Assembly: GCA_964020155.1 (NCBI GenBank)
Contig: OZ026557.1
Location: forward strand, 2,294,501-2,358,500
Reading direction: 5' to 3'
Origin: Chondrilla cf. caribensis
Lineage: Eukaryota > Porifera > Demospongiae > Chondrillida > Chondrillidae
DNA length: 64,000 nucleotides
Part shown: positions 51,501 through 63,605 of the stretch, piece after piece
How positions within the stretch are numbered: the first letter of the stretch is position 1
How the letters are laid out: the number at the start of each line of letters is the position of its first letter
The notes under the pieces: generated by a model
What the model was told of the DNA's origin: nothing
Database searches by the model: none
Seen by the model: the letters and a program-made list of their open reading frames with translations, nothing else
Position numbers and translations under genes: made by a program

Positions 51501-54500
51501 CGTAGTCTTAGGCTTGGAAAACGTTCTGGTTTGATGTTGAATGACTTACGGTACTTGTTGCTGACGCCAAAACTTATTCATAAAACATAGTCCTAAACTG
51601 CATGACATGGAGACAAAATAATTGAAATGTTTTTCACAATCGATTGTGGGGAGCATCTCTATAATGATAGTGGTTCTCAGTACGAAATAACAACTGGGTG
51701 CCTTACACTTGGTTTCAACAACGCCCATTGTCCAAGTACGTATGTACTTACATATGTATCACGGGAATAAATTTCTCTCTCTTAGAAATGCAACAGGGTG
51801 CTGTACCTTGTGCCAGGTATGCAGGGAAATGCTGATATTACGTATATTAGAGTATTCCATAATAAGTAAAATCTTCATTGGTTGGTGTGTTTGTTAGTCT
51901 CCTGCAGACAGACCCTCCCTGTTGCCCTTTCCTGTACAGAGGGGGGACGATCATTGCCAGGGGGCTGCTGTAAGCATTATTACCCTTGACAAACAACTGC
52001 CTGCTTCCATGGCCCTGTGTACATACGTATTTGCCTGTGGTTGACACGTGTGCTTCTCTCACTTTATTTGTGGGTTTACTACAAGTGGGCCTACATGTGT
52101 GCTTATGTATGTGTGTGGTACCACTTTTCATTCATGTACGTATGTGTACACACTATGTACGTAAATATACGTACGTATGTGTGCGGCTGTGCATAAATAC
52201 GCACAGAATAACATACCTTCAATTGAATTTGAATACTTGCGTCTGTGACATGTTCCTCAATCCAGCTCGTTCAAAAGGAAGGAGTTCGCGGTGTGATATC
52301 TCTGAATGAACCCTTCGAACTTCAATACTTCACCAACTCACCCCAGGTTAGTTTCCAGGCTTATCAATGCACTTCAAACAGTATAGAATCTATTCAGTGT
52401 CCATGAATCTTGTGTGTGTTGATAATTGTGTCTGTCTGCACCTATCCTATTGGTCCACTCATCATGTCCATTGTAATAGGGTTTCTTGCTTACTCGGCTT
52501 ATCTTTGATAGATAACCCTCTCAGTACTGAGGGCTGAAATGTTTTGTTAATGCATACATGCATACATATTATGAAGAACAAAACTGCAATTCCCTTCAAA
52601 ATGGAGAGATTTTAACAACCAAAGTTTTCACTTATCCGAACACTTCTTCCAATGTCCCGAGGGGTTTCGGATAACTGAGGTTGTACTGTGCTTATGTTTT
52701 TACATATGTCTGCAATCCCTTACACCAGTGATAGTGTATACAGTCTATCACCTACATACTTTGCAATAGTCAAATTTTGTACATGTACGTATGTTTAGAT
52801 GACATGGACCTACAGATGTACGTATGTTGACTGACATCAACTGGCCTTATTCACATTTAAAGGCACGTATTCCTACAATGTGCAAGCCTGTATATTTGCC
52901 CTGTGTGTACAGTGTGACCCCTATAATCCTGTCCCCTGAAATACAGACACCGCACTAAAACAGATGCATAATCTTGGAACCAACTTTTTCCGTATTGTAA
53001 TGTATGTAAAATGCCCCCTGAAACGGACTTTGGTTATTCCGTAAAATGAACGGAAAATGTGAACCAGTGTGAACAAATCAGTATTAAATTATACACAATA
53101 AAGAAGACAAATCAAATTTTCCGAGACTGTACGAATTTTTCCAGTTTGTCCTCCAATACCTTTGGTCCTGACAATCCATACGTGCAGGGGATTTTGAAGT
53201 CAAAATGCGATCATTAGGAAGTATTTGTTACACAGACGATTTAGATTGTACTGTATTAGGTCATCTCTAAGAAATTCGAGGTTTAGTTCGATGATGAAGT
53301 GTGTAGAACTCTTACAACTAGACAAATTCTGTATTGCTCCTTATACGCAATGCATCTTTTTGCCACCCAATATGGCCGCTGAATTATGCCCCGCATCTAT
53401 AGTTCATTATGTTCATTAATTTCAATCCAAAGTACATAACCCCTGAAATAAGGAGACCCCTATAATCAGAACTCGAAAGGGCTGACCCAAGGTGTCCTGA
53501 TGACAGAGGTCCCACTGTATTTGTATGTACGTATGTATCTACCTACTTGGTTACGAAGATTAGAATGTGTTTCAACTCATAGTGGTTAGTGAGCATTTTG
53601 GTTCATCCCCAGGAATGGATCCAGTCTGGTGTTCAGCACAAACACATTGTTGTCACTGACAGGCAGTCTCCTGAGCTAGTTGACATTACCGAGTGTATAC
53701 GGATGATCGAAGATCTTTCCTCAAAGAAGCATAGCATATACGTTCACTGCAAAGCTGGTAAAGGTCGGAGTGCAACCTTAGTGGCATGTTACCTACTGAA
53801 GGTCAGCTGTTTGTCTAGTCCCTGTACTTTTAGCCTTATTATGGTGGACACATGTATGTACGTACATATGTACGTAAGTATATGTACATATTGTATGTAT
53901 ATTCCAAATTTGTATGCTACGTACGTAAGTAGGTTGAACTTATGCCGATATGTACATATATGAGTATGTACGTCGTTTTGTTTGATCTAGAGTTTGAGTG
54001 TGAGAGGGTACACACTGGACCCAAGGTCACATCCGAGGTGAAGGAGAGGGTTTTCAGAGAACGTATGTACATAGGATGGGTATGTACCACTGTTGGTCTC
54101 TTGACGTTGCCATTAGTCAGGAAACAGGGCCTTGTCAATACCCTCGGTCTTCCTGCACGTGCGTATGTATTTCCTATACATGCTGGTAGAGGTGCTCTTC
54201 CCTATGTACATAGCTGAAGCTTGGAGATTCCATAAATGAATTAGTGTTTTCAACCATGAAGGTTGAGGATATTATTGTTTATCATTGTTATCAATAACAA
54301 AAACATGGAGTTAGTTTTGATCTAAAACCAGCCAACTCAACAACTGGTATGTGTGGTATGATTTCACTTATCCAGTGAATCAAGCACAATTTCTGTAGGT
54401 CTACCTGTTCCTTGTAACCCAACCTCTTTAATCTGTGAACCGTAGACCGGATTTATTTCAACCCTTCCATCTTGCCAAGATCAAATCCACGATATCCTCC

Positions 54501-56333
54501 ATTGTTGTAGGATGTTTGTTCAGCTGTAGTGCAGTTGAGGATCACCCTACGCTAGCATTGGAGGGACGGTACATATTATTTGACCTAGTGTTCTACCCAC
54601 TTTTCCTGTCATCGTGATAATATGCCGGAGTATAATTGACAAAGCCGTCTGTTACAATACGTATATATTTATGTACGTACGTACGTATATACTTACATAT
54701 CTACATACGTATGACTTACAGCACCATACCACACAATCTTGTACGTACGTATTACTGTTCAGCAATATCCTGAATTTCCCAGACTATACTTGTCTGTTGT
54801 AAACTATACATTTTTGCGATTATTGACTGGCGGACAATACGGTTATCACTATGTAGGAGTTTGAGCTACCGTATAGCAGGAAATTTTCGTGGGACAAAAT
54901 TTTCACGGATGGCTCCAAAAATGAAAATTTGCAGACAAAATTTTCGCGGCTGCTGGCCACAATCATGTGATAGACCACGAGAACGCCTAATTCGTGGATT
55001 TTATTTTTGCGGATGTTAGGGCAACTGTGAAATCTGTGAAAATTTTGTCCTGCGAAAATTTCACGCTATACGGTATATACTTATTTTGTGCTACAATGAA
55101 AACTAATAGTCCTTCCTACAACTTTTGTCAACTCACATTTGATACACGATGTAACTAAGACCTTGGATAGGCATGATATCGGCTGGGAATCATGTTCTAT
55201 CAATGCTATTATTACGGTAGATCAATTTGTATGCCAATACAATATTCTTCCTGGTCAAATATTATGATTAATGGTATAATTGCATTATTGACCAACACTG
55301 GTACATATACGGTACTGATAACAATAAGCCAAACGTTCAATGGGAGTAGCACAAGCTATACCCATACCTGTTTCATACCTGCACATGCAAAACGGGAACT
55401 GCCATTAGTGTGTGACTCGCTGAACTTTACGTTCATAGTGATTATGTTGATGTGTAAATTGATAAGGAACAATATTAATAATTTATCATAAGTATGATAA
55501 CAAAAAAATTGCATATTGAAATTGCAGTTTCAAAATGTGTGTTTCACCAAATAATAATTGTACTGATATTTCACATTTTACAGCATCGTACATGTAAAGA
55601 TTCACATATGTATTATGTACAGTCCTGGTATGTGCCAGTATACTGATGCATTCTCCATCACAACCCTATGAATATAGTATTGTTGTTTGTGCACATGGCC
55701 TTATACAATGTCACGAACATGTAGTAGATAAATCCCTCCTTGGGCTGGCACATGGGAAATGTACTCACTGCAGAAGACTAATTGACCAAGGGTGCAGCCC
55801 GAGGTCAATTAGTCTTTTGCAGTGAGTATAATTTCCCATGTACCAACCCAAGGAGGGATTTATCTACTTATTATGTATCCTGGCAACCAAGAAGCGTATT
55901 GAAATTAATCAGGTTTTGTCAATAAGTACACCAACTTGACCTGTTCTGAGCTAGTACATGGGAAATGTTCCTTTGATGTTACCTTCAACTTCGTACGTAC
56001 ATAACAATTTATATTTGTACACATGTACATACTATCTACATCTCATACTACTTACATTTGTACATGCATATATGCATATATACCCACATAGCCACTTACG
56101 TACATACATTCATATATTCGTACCTATATAACCATATAGCCTCTTACATGCATACATGCATATGTACATACATGCCTACATAACCACTTACATTCACGGC
56201 CCTCCATTTTCAGGTGTATAATATGAAGCCACAGCAAGCTATTGACTTCCTGGTATCCAAACGACCACAGGTAAAGATCAACAAAAAGCAAAAGGCCACA
56301 GTCAACCTGTTCCACAAGCAATGCATAAAGTAG
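48385..56333 (+). CDS. PTPMT1: PTPMT1-type dual-specificity phosphatase
   Basis: Four exons, all joined in phase 0: 48385-48561, 52266-52346, 53613-53801 and 56214-56333, giving 188 codons plus stop (human PTPMT1 is about 200). Family features in order: RLWYFPSLMYN and VDQAIVLGALPFR near the N-terminus, GVRGVISLNEPFEL, the P-loop VHCKAGKGRSAT (HCx5R with catalytic Cys and Arg), and a basic C-terminal helix. Known family role: mitochondrial phosphatase that removes phosphate from phosphatidylglycerophosphate in cardiolipin synthesis. Start alternatives in frame are 48346, 48355 and 48406; 48385 has A at -3 and gives an N-terminus of family length. Introns are large and full of transposons. Confidence 0.93.
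48826..49046. mobile_element. MITE in PTPMT1 intron 1
   Basis: About 220 bp with inverted ends GGTAAGGTAAAATGGAGTAA and GGAATTACCCCATTTACCTT. No coding sequence. Target duplication not clear. Confidence 0.6.
49128..49405 (-). mobile_element. tRNA-derived SINE
   Basis: Read on the minus strand: a B-box-like GGTTCGAATCCC near 49330, an A-box-like TGGCTGGAAGGG upstream near 49370, and a 3' tail of repeated ATCAA units at about 49130-49153. This order (A box, B box, simple tail) is that of a tRNA-derived SINE. Confidence 0.6.
49471..49638. mobile_element. Pogo/Tc1-like MITE, family 1, copy d
   Basis: Cleanest copy: TA on both sides of CAGTGAATTCTTGATAATCC ... AATGATAATTTACTG. The TA target site and the CAGTG ends support a pogo/Tc1-mariner origin. 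Confidence 0.65.
50500..51530 (-). mobile_element. Degenerate APE-type LINE, internally deleted
   Basis: On the minus strand, near 51480, KLGIATFNVRGLQ starts an apurinic-type endonuclease. It continues as GVAFVVSPKLEPHLRRFWSV, SDRVGIAE and TFIVGDKVEV (51400-51020). It then jumps to RT motif C, EYADDVTFIST with VNESKTEWVELTSSN, at 50985-50850. The RT part from fingers to motif B is missing, and stops and frameshifts are present. A dead copy antisense in PTPMT1 intron 1. Confidence 0.7.
52266..52346 (+). CDS. PTPMT1: PTPMT1-like exon 2
   Basis: 27 codons, LVQKEGVRGVISLNEPFELQ then YFTNSPQ. Acceptor CAATCCAG, donor GTTAGT. Contains the VRGVI-x-x-NE motif of this phosphatase family. Confidence 0.92.
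52910..53517. mobile_element. Pogo/Tigger-like non-autonomous element in PTPMT1 intron 2
   Basis: 608 bp flanked by TA. Ends CAGTGTGACCCCTATAATC and, inverted, CAGTGGGACCTCTGTCATC, close in style to Tigger termini. A further pogo-type end (CAACCTCAGTTATCCGAAAC read inverted) lies at about 52640-52690. No transposase ORF. Confidence 0.65.
53613..53801 (+). CDS. PTPMT1: PTPMT1-like exon 3 (catalytic P-loop)
   Basis: 63 codons. EWIQSGVQHKHIVVTDRQS, ITECIRMIEDLSSKKHSIYV, HCKAGKGRSATLVACYLLK. Asp in VTDRQS is the candidate general acid. Acceptor TTCATCCCCAG, donor GTCAGC. Confidence 0.95.
53850..54860. other. PTPMT1 intron 3, TACGTA-rich part
   Basis: No exon recognised. Open frames at 53942-54217 and 54435-54617 have no recognisable domain. 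TACGTA/GTACGT palindromes recur (53850-53935, 54655-54760). Confidence 0.4.
54867..55075. mobile_element. Palindromic MITE in PTPMT1 intron 3
   Basis: 209 bp with long inverted arms: TACCGTATAGCAGGAAATTT at the left, AAATTTCACGCTATACGGTA at the right, plus internal AATTTTCGCG/AAAATTTTC blocks. Target site probably TA. Confidence 0.75.
55724..55867. mobile_element. Near-perfect foldback MITE in PTPMT1 intron 3
   Basis: 144 bp. The left arm GTAGATAAATCCCTCCTTGG ... GACTAATTGACC folds on GGTCAATTAGTC ... CCAAGGAGGGATTTATCTAC, with about 62-bp arms and a loop of roughly 18 bases. Confidence 0.8.
56214..56333 (+). CDS. PTPMT1: PTPMT1-like exon 4
   Basis: 39 codons plus TAG. VYNMKPQQAIDFLVSKRPQV, KINKKQKATVNLFHKQCIK. 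Acceptor TCCATTTTCAG. Matches the C-terminal P-x-x-A-x-x-x-x-x-x-x-R-P helix of the family. Confidence 0.92.
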   Translation: MYNMKPQQAIDFLVSKRPQVKINKKQKATVNLFHKQCIK

Positions 56334-57618
56334 GGCAATGACTGGCATCCTCTAACATATCAGTGTGAATATTGTACATAATAGATTTGCTGTATCACTC
56401 TGAGAACTTTAAATTATTGTCGACTTGCTCTGTACATAAGGTACGTACGTATTCATTAGCTTGTAAAGACCTTCAATGTGGTGACCAAACTGCGTATACA
56501 GACTGCATAGAGGGCAAAAGAAACAGGCTAATGTGCTGTTATAGGTACATACTTTGTGTTATTGTCGATAACAATACATATTGTTCTGTGTATGTGTCTA
56601 CATGAATTCTCTTACTGTATTACCCCTTCTGTTGTATAATACAATACATACATACAAACCTGCCTATACTATACACTATGCTATACAATAGCTTCAATGG
56701 AGTTTATCTTTCTTGTGATGGCTACATATGTATGTACTGGTAGTGTGCTACTTTCTGTATCTCTCAGCAGCATAATCTTGATGGCTGTCTTGTATGAAGT
56801 ACTTATGTACTGCTGTGCATGTAATATTGTACTCACATACAGCATATACGTACATACGTACGTATGTGGCATTACAGCCATTTGGAGAGTCGATATGTAA
56901 TAATTGTATCCTGGTGTAGTGAATGACAGACAATTTGTACTGCAAATATGCCCATAGTCCAATACAACATATGTAGTATCACATCCCATAGAAATGTGTT
57001 TACTATTTTCCTGCCTTGTTCTCACTCAATTATTCCTAGCAATTAAACCTGTCTGGTGACCTGTGCTACATGGCTTACGTACGCATAACTTCTCCTTTGA
57101 TCTACTCCTCCACTGGAATACAGAATGTTGTTATATCATTTGGCAATGTACGCATGAAAATAGCTGAGTTATGTTTATGTTTGAACTTCAAAGTGTAGTT
57201 GATTGTGTTCGATGTGATTTATTGTGGTGGGGGGGTCTTGCTACGTGGGTGTAGGTTCACAGAGTTATAGAGTCACGGTGTCTATGCCTGGTGGTACCTG
57301 GTGTCACCTACACATAATATGTTCATACAAGCGTAAACATACGATAACATAGAAATGTTTATAACAGATCGAGATCGAGACACAGTGACAAGTGTTATGT
57401 CAATACTCACTAGTGGAGCATGACAGCTTGGGAACCTAGCTTGTAAAGCAGCCATCAGAGTTGACTGCCTTGGGTCAAAGTTGAGATAAAACAAAAATTA
57501 GAGGTGTTGAATGGAATACATACAGTATTGTGTGTGGTTGGGTTCAGTGAAGATAAACAACCCCAAGGGCTGTTTCAGATGATTGTTTGGGTAGTCCAAG
57601 CACACAAGTGTACATTAC
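56334..57618. other. Region downstream of PTPMT1
   Basis: No gene recognised. No clear AATAAA close to the stop codon. A minus-strand segment at about 57415-57475 with a GTGAGT donor is discussed under rejected items. Confidence 0.4.
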
Positions 57619-58769
57619 TGTAGTGTGCTCTCTGGCTGCACTGCTGTAGTGTGTACTTACTGAACACACTGCTGTAGTGTGTACTTACTGAACACACTGC
57701 TGTAGTGTGTACTTACTTAACATACTGCTGTAGTATGTCCTTACTGAACACACTGCTGTAGTGCGTACTTACTGAACACACTGCTGTAGTGCGTACTTAC
57801 TTAACATACTGCTGTAGTATGTCCTTACTGAACACACTGCTGTAGTGCGTACTTACTGAACACACTGCTGTAGTGCGTACTTACTTAACATACTGCTGTA
57901 GTATGTCCTTACTGAACACACTGCTGTAGTGCGTACTTACTGAACATACTGCTGTAGTGCGTACTCACTGAACACACTGCTGTAGTATGTCCTTACTGAA
58001 CACACTGCTGTAGTGCGTACTTACTGAACACACTGCTGTAGTGTGTGCTTACTGAACACACTGCTGTAGTATGTCCTTACTGAACACACTGCTGTAGTAT
58101 GTCCTTACTGAACACACTGCTGTAGTATGTCCTTACTGAACACACTGCTGTAGTGCGTACTTACTGAACACACTGCTGTAGTATGTCCTTACTGAACACA
58201 CTGCTGTAGTGTGTCCTTACTGAACACACTGCTGTAGTATGTCCTTACTGAACACACTGCTGTAGTGTGTCCTTACTGAACACACTGCTGTAGTGCGTAC
58301 TTACTGAACACACTGCTGTAGTGTGTGCTTACTGAACACACTGCTGTAGTATGTCCTTACTGAACACACTGCTGTAGTGTGTCCTTACTGAACACACTGC
58401 TGTAGTATGTCCTTACTGAACATACTGCTGTAGTATGTCCTTACTGAACACACTGCTGTAGTATGTCCTTACTGAACATACTGCTGTAGTATGTCCTTAC
58501 TGAACACACTGCTGTAGTATGTCCTTACTGAACACACTGCTGTAGTGTGTACTTACTGAACACACTGCTGTAGTGTGTACTTACTGAACACACTGCTGTA
58601 GTATGTCCTTACTGAACACACTGCTGTAGTATGTCCTTACTGAACACACTGCTGTAGTGTGTACTTACTGAACACACTGCTGTAGTATGTCCTAACTGAA
58701 CACACTGCTGTAGTATGTCCTTACTGAACACACTGCTGTAGTGTGTGCTCTCTGGCCACACTGCTGTAG

Positions 58770-59260
58770 TAGTCTCGCGTAGCCCAGACCCGCTTCTTGC
58801 CTCCATTTTTATAATTATGACGTCATGCGGTCGGTGAGAAGGGGTCTGATCTACGCAAAATCACTCTGGCAACTGTAGCAAAGCCAGGCGTCATCTTTCC
58901 ACAAAATTTCGCGAACGGTTTGAACGGAATTTAGAAGGTTCTCCAACATTTCTTCTTTTCCCATACATACAATCTTGTGTAACCTTTTGTTTTTCTTTTT
59001 ATTCCCACTGGATTTCAGATTTCAGGTTACAGAAGCAACAATCAATCGCAACCGTTGCTGACATGACACATCGACTACACGGCGACTGTGGATAGATTCG
59101 GATAGGTTATGTATGCGATAATTTGCGTTCCTGTGGTTTAACACCTTGACACCTGAAACGAAATCGGTACGGGCTGTTGACCAGACCCCTTCTCGCCGAC
59201 TGCATGACGTCATAATTATAAAAATGGAGGCGAGAAGCGGGTCTGGGCTACACGAGACTA
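58770..59260. mobile_element. Long-TIR element nested in the minisatellite, copy 1
   Basis: 491 bp with inverted terminal repeats of about 85 bp. Left end TAGTCTCGCGTAGCCCAGAC; inverted right end TAGTCTCGTGTAGCCCAGAC. Removing it and one CTGCTGTAG restores a normal satellite unit, which implies a 9-bp target duplication, as in Mutator-like elements. No transposase. Confidence 0.8.
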
Positions 59261-59409
59261 CTGCTGTAGTGTGTGCTTACTGAACACACTGCTGTAGTGT
59301 GTACTTACTGAACACACTGCTGTAGTATGTCCTAACTGAACACACTGCTGTAGTATGTCCTTACTGAACACACTGCTGTAGTGTGTGCTCTCTGGCCACA
59401 CTGCTGTAG

Positions 59410-59900
59410 TAGTCTCGCGTAGCCCAGACCCGCTTCTTGCCTCCATTTTTATAATTATGACGTCATGCGGTCGGTGAGAAGGGGTCTGATCTACGCAAAA
59501 TCACTCTGGCAACTGTAGCAAAGCCAGGCGTCATCTTTCCACAAAATTTCGCGAACGGTTTGAACGGAATTTAGAAGGTTCTCCAACATTTCTTCTTTTC
59601 CCATACATACAATCTTGTGTAACCTTTTGTTTTTCTTTTTATTCCCACTGGATTTCAGATTTCAGGTTACAGAAGCAACAATCAATCGCAACCGTTGCTG
59701 ACATGACACATCGACTACACGGCGACTGCGGATAGATTCGGATAGGTTATGTATGCGATAATTTGCGTTCCTGTGGTTTAACACCTTGACACCTGAAACG
59801 AAATCGGTACGGGCTGTTGACCAGACCCCTTCTCGCCGACTGCATGACGTCATAATTATAAAAATGGAGGCGAGAAGCGGGTCTGGGCTACACGAGACTA
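59410..59900. mobile_element. Long-TIR element nested in the minisatellite, copy 2
   Basis: Nearly identical to copy 1 (one difference noticed: GGCGACTGTGG against GGCGACTGCGG), at an offset of exactly 640 bp. It was copied together with satellite units rather than transposed again. Confidence 0.85.
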
Positions 59901-60030
59901 CTGCTGTAGTGTGTGCTTACTGAACACACTGCTGTAGTGTGTACTTACTGAACACACTGCTGTAGTGTGTGCTTACTGAATACACTTGTGTGCTTTACTG
60001 AACACACTGATGTAGTGTGTACTTACTGAT

Positions 60031-61900
60031 GCCCTCTGTAGAGTAAGTGTCTGGCGGTGACCTCTGTGTTAGCCAACCACATCTCCAAACTAGGTTTTCG
60101 AGTACATGACTGATGACACTAGCCTTGAGTGTTCATGGTTACGATGTTCACTATCATAATAGAAATTGACTGAATGATAGAGATATTGCTACTTGTTAGA
60201 TTTTGTCATGAACATTCCAGCTGTTATTCCATAGTAATGATAAAATTGTGATTTGAGGTGGCTGTTGTTAACCATTCACATTATCATTGTGACTGAAAAG
60301 AATTATTTGAAAGGTCAGGTTACAGTGGAGATATTCAAGCAGGTTCTCTGTGTCTCTACATGCTGGTGTGTGGTCATATTGTGCATGAGACAGAATATTA
60401 TTATTAGTAATTTGTTATAATTATTTATTTGTGGTTATGACGACATCATCATTTTTAATTTCACTTGCTATCACATCACACCACATACTTCAATTTTATA
60501 GCATTTTATGCATGAATTATCTCATTAACCTTCACTGAAGACCTTTCACACCGGAACCACGAGACCTTTCCCTTGTCAATTTTGCTACTCCATTTGATTT
60601 TCTCACATACGTATCTGTAGGTTAAAGTACAATAACGTGATGCATTAGGATGGGGAGGATAAATTGAGTGTTATTAGGCTTGACTGTCATCATTAACCTG
60701 TACCCTTCGAAGGCTAGACTTCCACAATTACCTCTGTCGAATGTGTGTCCCTTTGGATATTATCTGAAGGTTAAAGTGTGGTAACACGGTGTTTGCTAAT
60801 CTTCCAGATCATCCTGTGGGAATGAAGATATCTTCCATTCCTGGAGATGGATTCTATTAGTATCCACATACCTACACACCCACCCACATAAACTACCAAA
60901 GAGGCTTCACATATCATAATGTAGTGTAGCCCTAGTCACATTGTAACATACTCTGTGACTGAATAGTAGTTTCCTCCTCACCTGCACAGCAGTTTGAAGT
61001 TCCTAATTTTATCGCACTCTGATCGAACATTGTTAGTTGATTGTATATGTTTATTCTTTTACCAGCCCATTATACGATACGTACGTAGATGTGATTTCTG
61101 CATTCATCTCCTCGCTAGCTTCCACATACATATGGTGTACGTATGTGTTGTACATACGTATGTATGTATGTACGTATGTACGGGCACTACACGCATCAAA
61201 TCAGATTGATATAAGGTGGTGTGTTGTGCCAAGTATGTACTTGCTCATTTTTCCATGTGTTTCTCTCTGTAGGGGATCTCCCTTAATCTGTAATCCTTGT
61301 TTGTATGAAAATATCAATGGAGTATTTGTTTACTTACAACCTCACTATTAATTACTTGATCAGCAAATTTAATTTAATTCATCTTGTAACAGGTGACTAT
61401 TCATTATGTATGTGCAGTACTTGTATAGTTGCTGTCACCAGCACAGAACACCACTTGGAATAGGTGATATTATACTAACAGTACATAGGTTACTGGTGCC
61501 GTATCCCGATAAGATGGTCTAGCCATTTATTATAGTTTCCACCAGTAAGTCATGAAACTTCCACGAAATTCTGGGATTTTCTTACCACCAATAATTTATT
61601 CCAATTAGTGAGCATCGAATTCATGTGTGTGAGTCCCAAGAACAACATGATTCACTTACAGTTCTGCAATCGGATCTCTCACACGTGTGCAGTGATGAAA
61701 ATGGTCAATTTCAGAGGTCATTAGACCCATAATGACAGAAGGTACAGTATTATGTAATGAGTGTAACAAGTCATCTTGTGGCCGCTGGGTGATTATATCA
61801 TGCTGTCAACCTCATTGTCTAGTTTCAAGAATAAGGGAAAGTAATTTATGATATCGTCTGACCTTTTTATTCTGATCCATTTTCTTTCCGGCTACGCACA
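60031..61900. other. Region between the two minisatellites
   Basis: No gene recognised. Mixed AT-rich sequence with a TACGTATG-rich patch at about 61075-61180. Small open segments with a possible donor (60960-61000, minus strand) are too short to call. Confidence 0.4.
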
Positions 61901-63605
61901 TGGATGTATGTTCCCCATACTGTACATGGGTGTTATTTCCCCATACTGTACATAGGTGTTATTTCCCCATACTGTACATAGGTGTTATTTCCCCATACTG
62001 TACATAGGTGTTATGTTCCCCATACTGTACATAGGTGTTATGTTTCCCATACTGTACATAGGTGTTATGTTTCCCATACTGTACATAGGTGTTATGTTCC
62101 CCATACTGTACATAGGTGTTATGTTCCCCATACTGTACATAGGTATTATGTTCCCCATACTGTACATAGGTGTTATGTTCCCCATACTGTACATAGATAT
62201 TATGTTCCCCATACTGTACATAGGTGTTGTGTTCCCCATACTGTACATAGGTGTTATGTTTCCCATACTGTACATAGGTGTTATGTTCCCCATACTGTAC
62301 ATAGGTGTTATGCTCCCCATACTATACATAGGTGTTATGCTCCCCATACTATACATAGGTGTTATGTTCCCCATACTATACATAGGTGTTATGCTCCCCA
62401 TACTATACATAGGTGTTATGCTCCCCATACTGTACATAGGTGTTATGCTCCCCATACTGTACATAGGTGTTATGCTCCCATACTGTACGTAGGTGTTATG
62501 TTCCCCATACAGTACATAGGTGTTATGCTCCCCATACTATACATAGGTGTTATGCTCCCCATACTATACATAGGTGTTATGTTCCCCATACTGTACATAG
62601 GTGTTATGCTCCCCGTACAGTACATAGGTGTTATGTTCCCCATACTATACATAGGTGTTATGCTCCCCATACAGTACATAGGTGTTATGCTCCCCTTACT
62701 GTACATAGGTGTTATGCTCCCCATACAGTACATAGGTGTTATGCTCCCCATACTATACATAGGTGTTATGTTCCCATACTGTACATAGGTGTTATGCTCC
62801 CCATACTGTACATAGGTGTTATGCTCCCCATACTATACATAGGTGTTATGTTCCCCATACTATACATAGGTGTTATGTTCCCCATACTATACATAGGTGT
62901 TATGTTCCCCATACTATACATAGGTGTTATGTTCCCCATACTGTACATAGGTGTTATGTTCCCCATACTGTACATAGGTGTTATGTTCCCCATACTATAC
63001 ATAGGTGTTATGTTCCCCATACTGTACATAGGTGTTATGTTCCCCATACTGTACATAGGTGTTATGTTCCCCATACTGTACATAGGTGTTATGTTCCCCA
63101 TACTGTACATAGGTGTTATGTTCCCCATACTGTACATAGGTGTTATGCTCCCCATACTGTACATAGGTGTTATGTTCCCCATACTATACATAGGTGTTAT
63201 GTTCCCCATACTGTACATAGGTGTTATGTTCCCCATACTGTACATAGGTGTTATGTTCCCCATACTGTACATAGGTGTTATGTTCCCCATACTATACATA
63301 GGTGTTATGTTCCCCATACTGTACATAGGTGTTATGTTCCCCATACTGTACATAGGTGTTATGTTCCCCATACTGTACATAGGTGTTATGTTCCCCATAC
63401 TGTACATAGGTGTTATGTTCCCCATACTGTACATAGGTGTTATGTTCCCCATACTGTACATAGGTGTTATGTTCCCCATACTGTACATAGGTGTTATGTT
63501 CCCCATACTGTACATAGGTGTTATGTTCCCCATACTGTACATAGGTGTTATGTTCCCCATACTGTACATAGGTGTTATGCTCCCCATACTGTACATAGGT
63601 GTCAT
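61900..63605. repeat. 27-bp minisatellite array, about 63 units
   Basis: Unit core CCCCATACTGTACATAGGTG plus TTATGTT. Early units are 26 bp (GTTATTTCCCC), and single-base indels near 62475 and 62770 shift the frame. Because 27 is divisible by 3 and the unit lacks stops in several frames, long ORFs appear on both strands (MFPILYIGV, CYVPHTVHR, MYSMGNITP repeats). They are not taken as genes. Confidence 0.96.

Larger units (their letters stand above)
57619..60030. repeat. 28-bp minisatellite array
   Basis: Tandem units built on CACACTGCTGTAGTGTG plus TACTTACTGAA. Variants are TGTGTAC, TGCGTAC, TATGTCC and TGTGTGC after the GTAG core. The inner CACACT...AGTGTG can pair as a short stem. The array is interrupted by two copies of a 491-bp element (58770-59260 and 59410-59900). 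ORFs across it are repeat artefacts. Confidence 0.95.

Noticed and set aside
57415..57475. Possible minus-strand exon (QSTLMAALQARFPSCHAPL) with acceptor GACCCAAG and donor GTGAGT
   Set aside because: Only about 20 codons, a poor acceptor tract and no partner exon; the next sequence downstream on that strand is the PTPMT1 gene.
58609..59853. Four ORFs of about 62-65 codons, in near-identical pairs
   Set aside because: They lie in satellite plus the duplicated 491-bp inverted-repeat element; no transposase motifs.
60040..60110. Plus-strand segment reading LAVTSVLANHISKLGFRVHD then stop
   Set aside because: Short, no supporting upstream exon, and next to satellite.
57619..63605. Regular repeats resembling a CRISPR array
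   Set aside because: Units are head-to-tail with no unique spacers, in clearly eukaryotic DNA; these are minisatellites.
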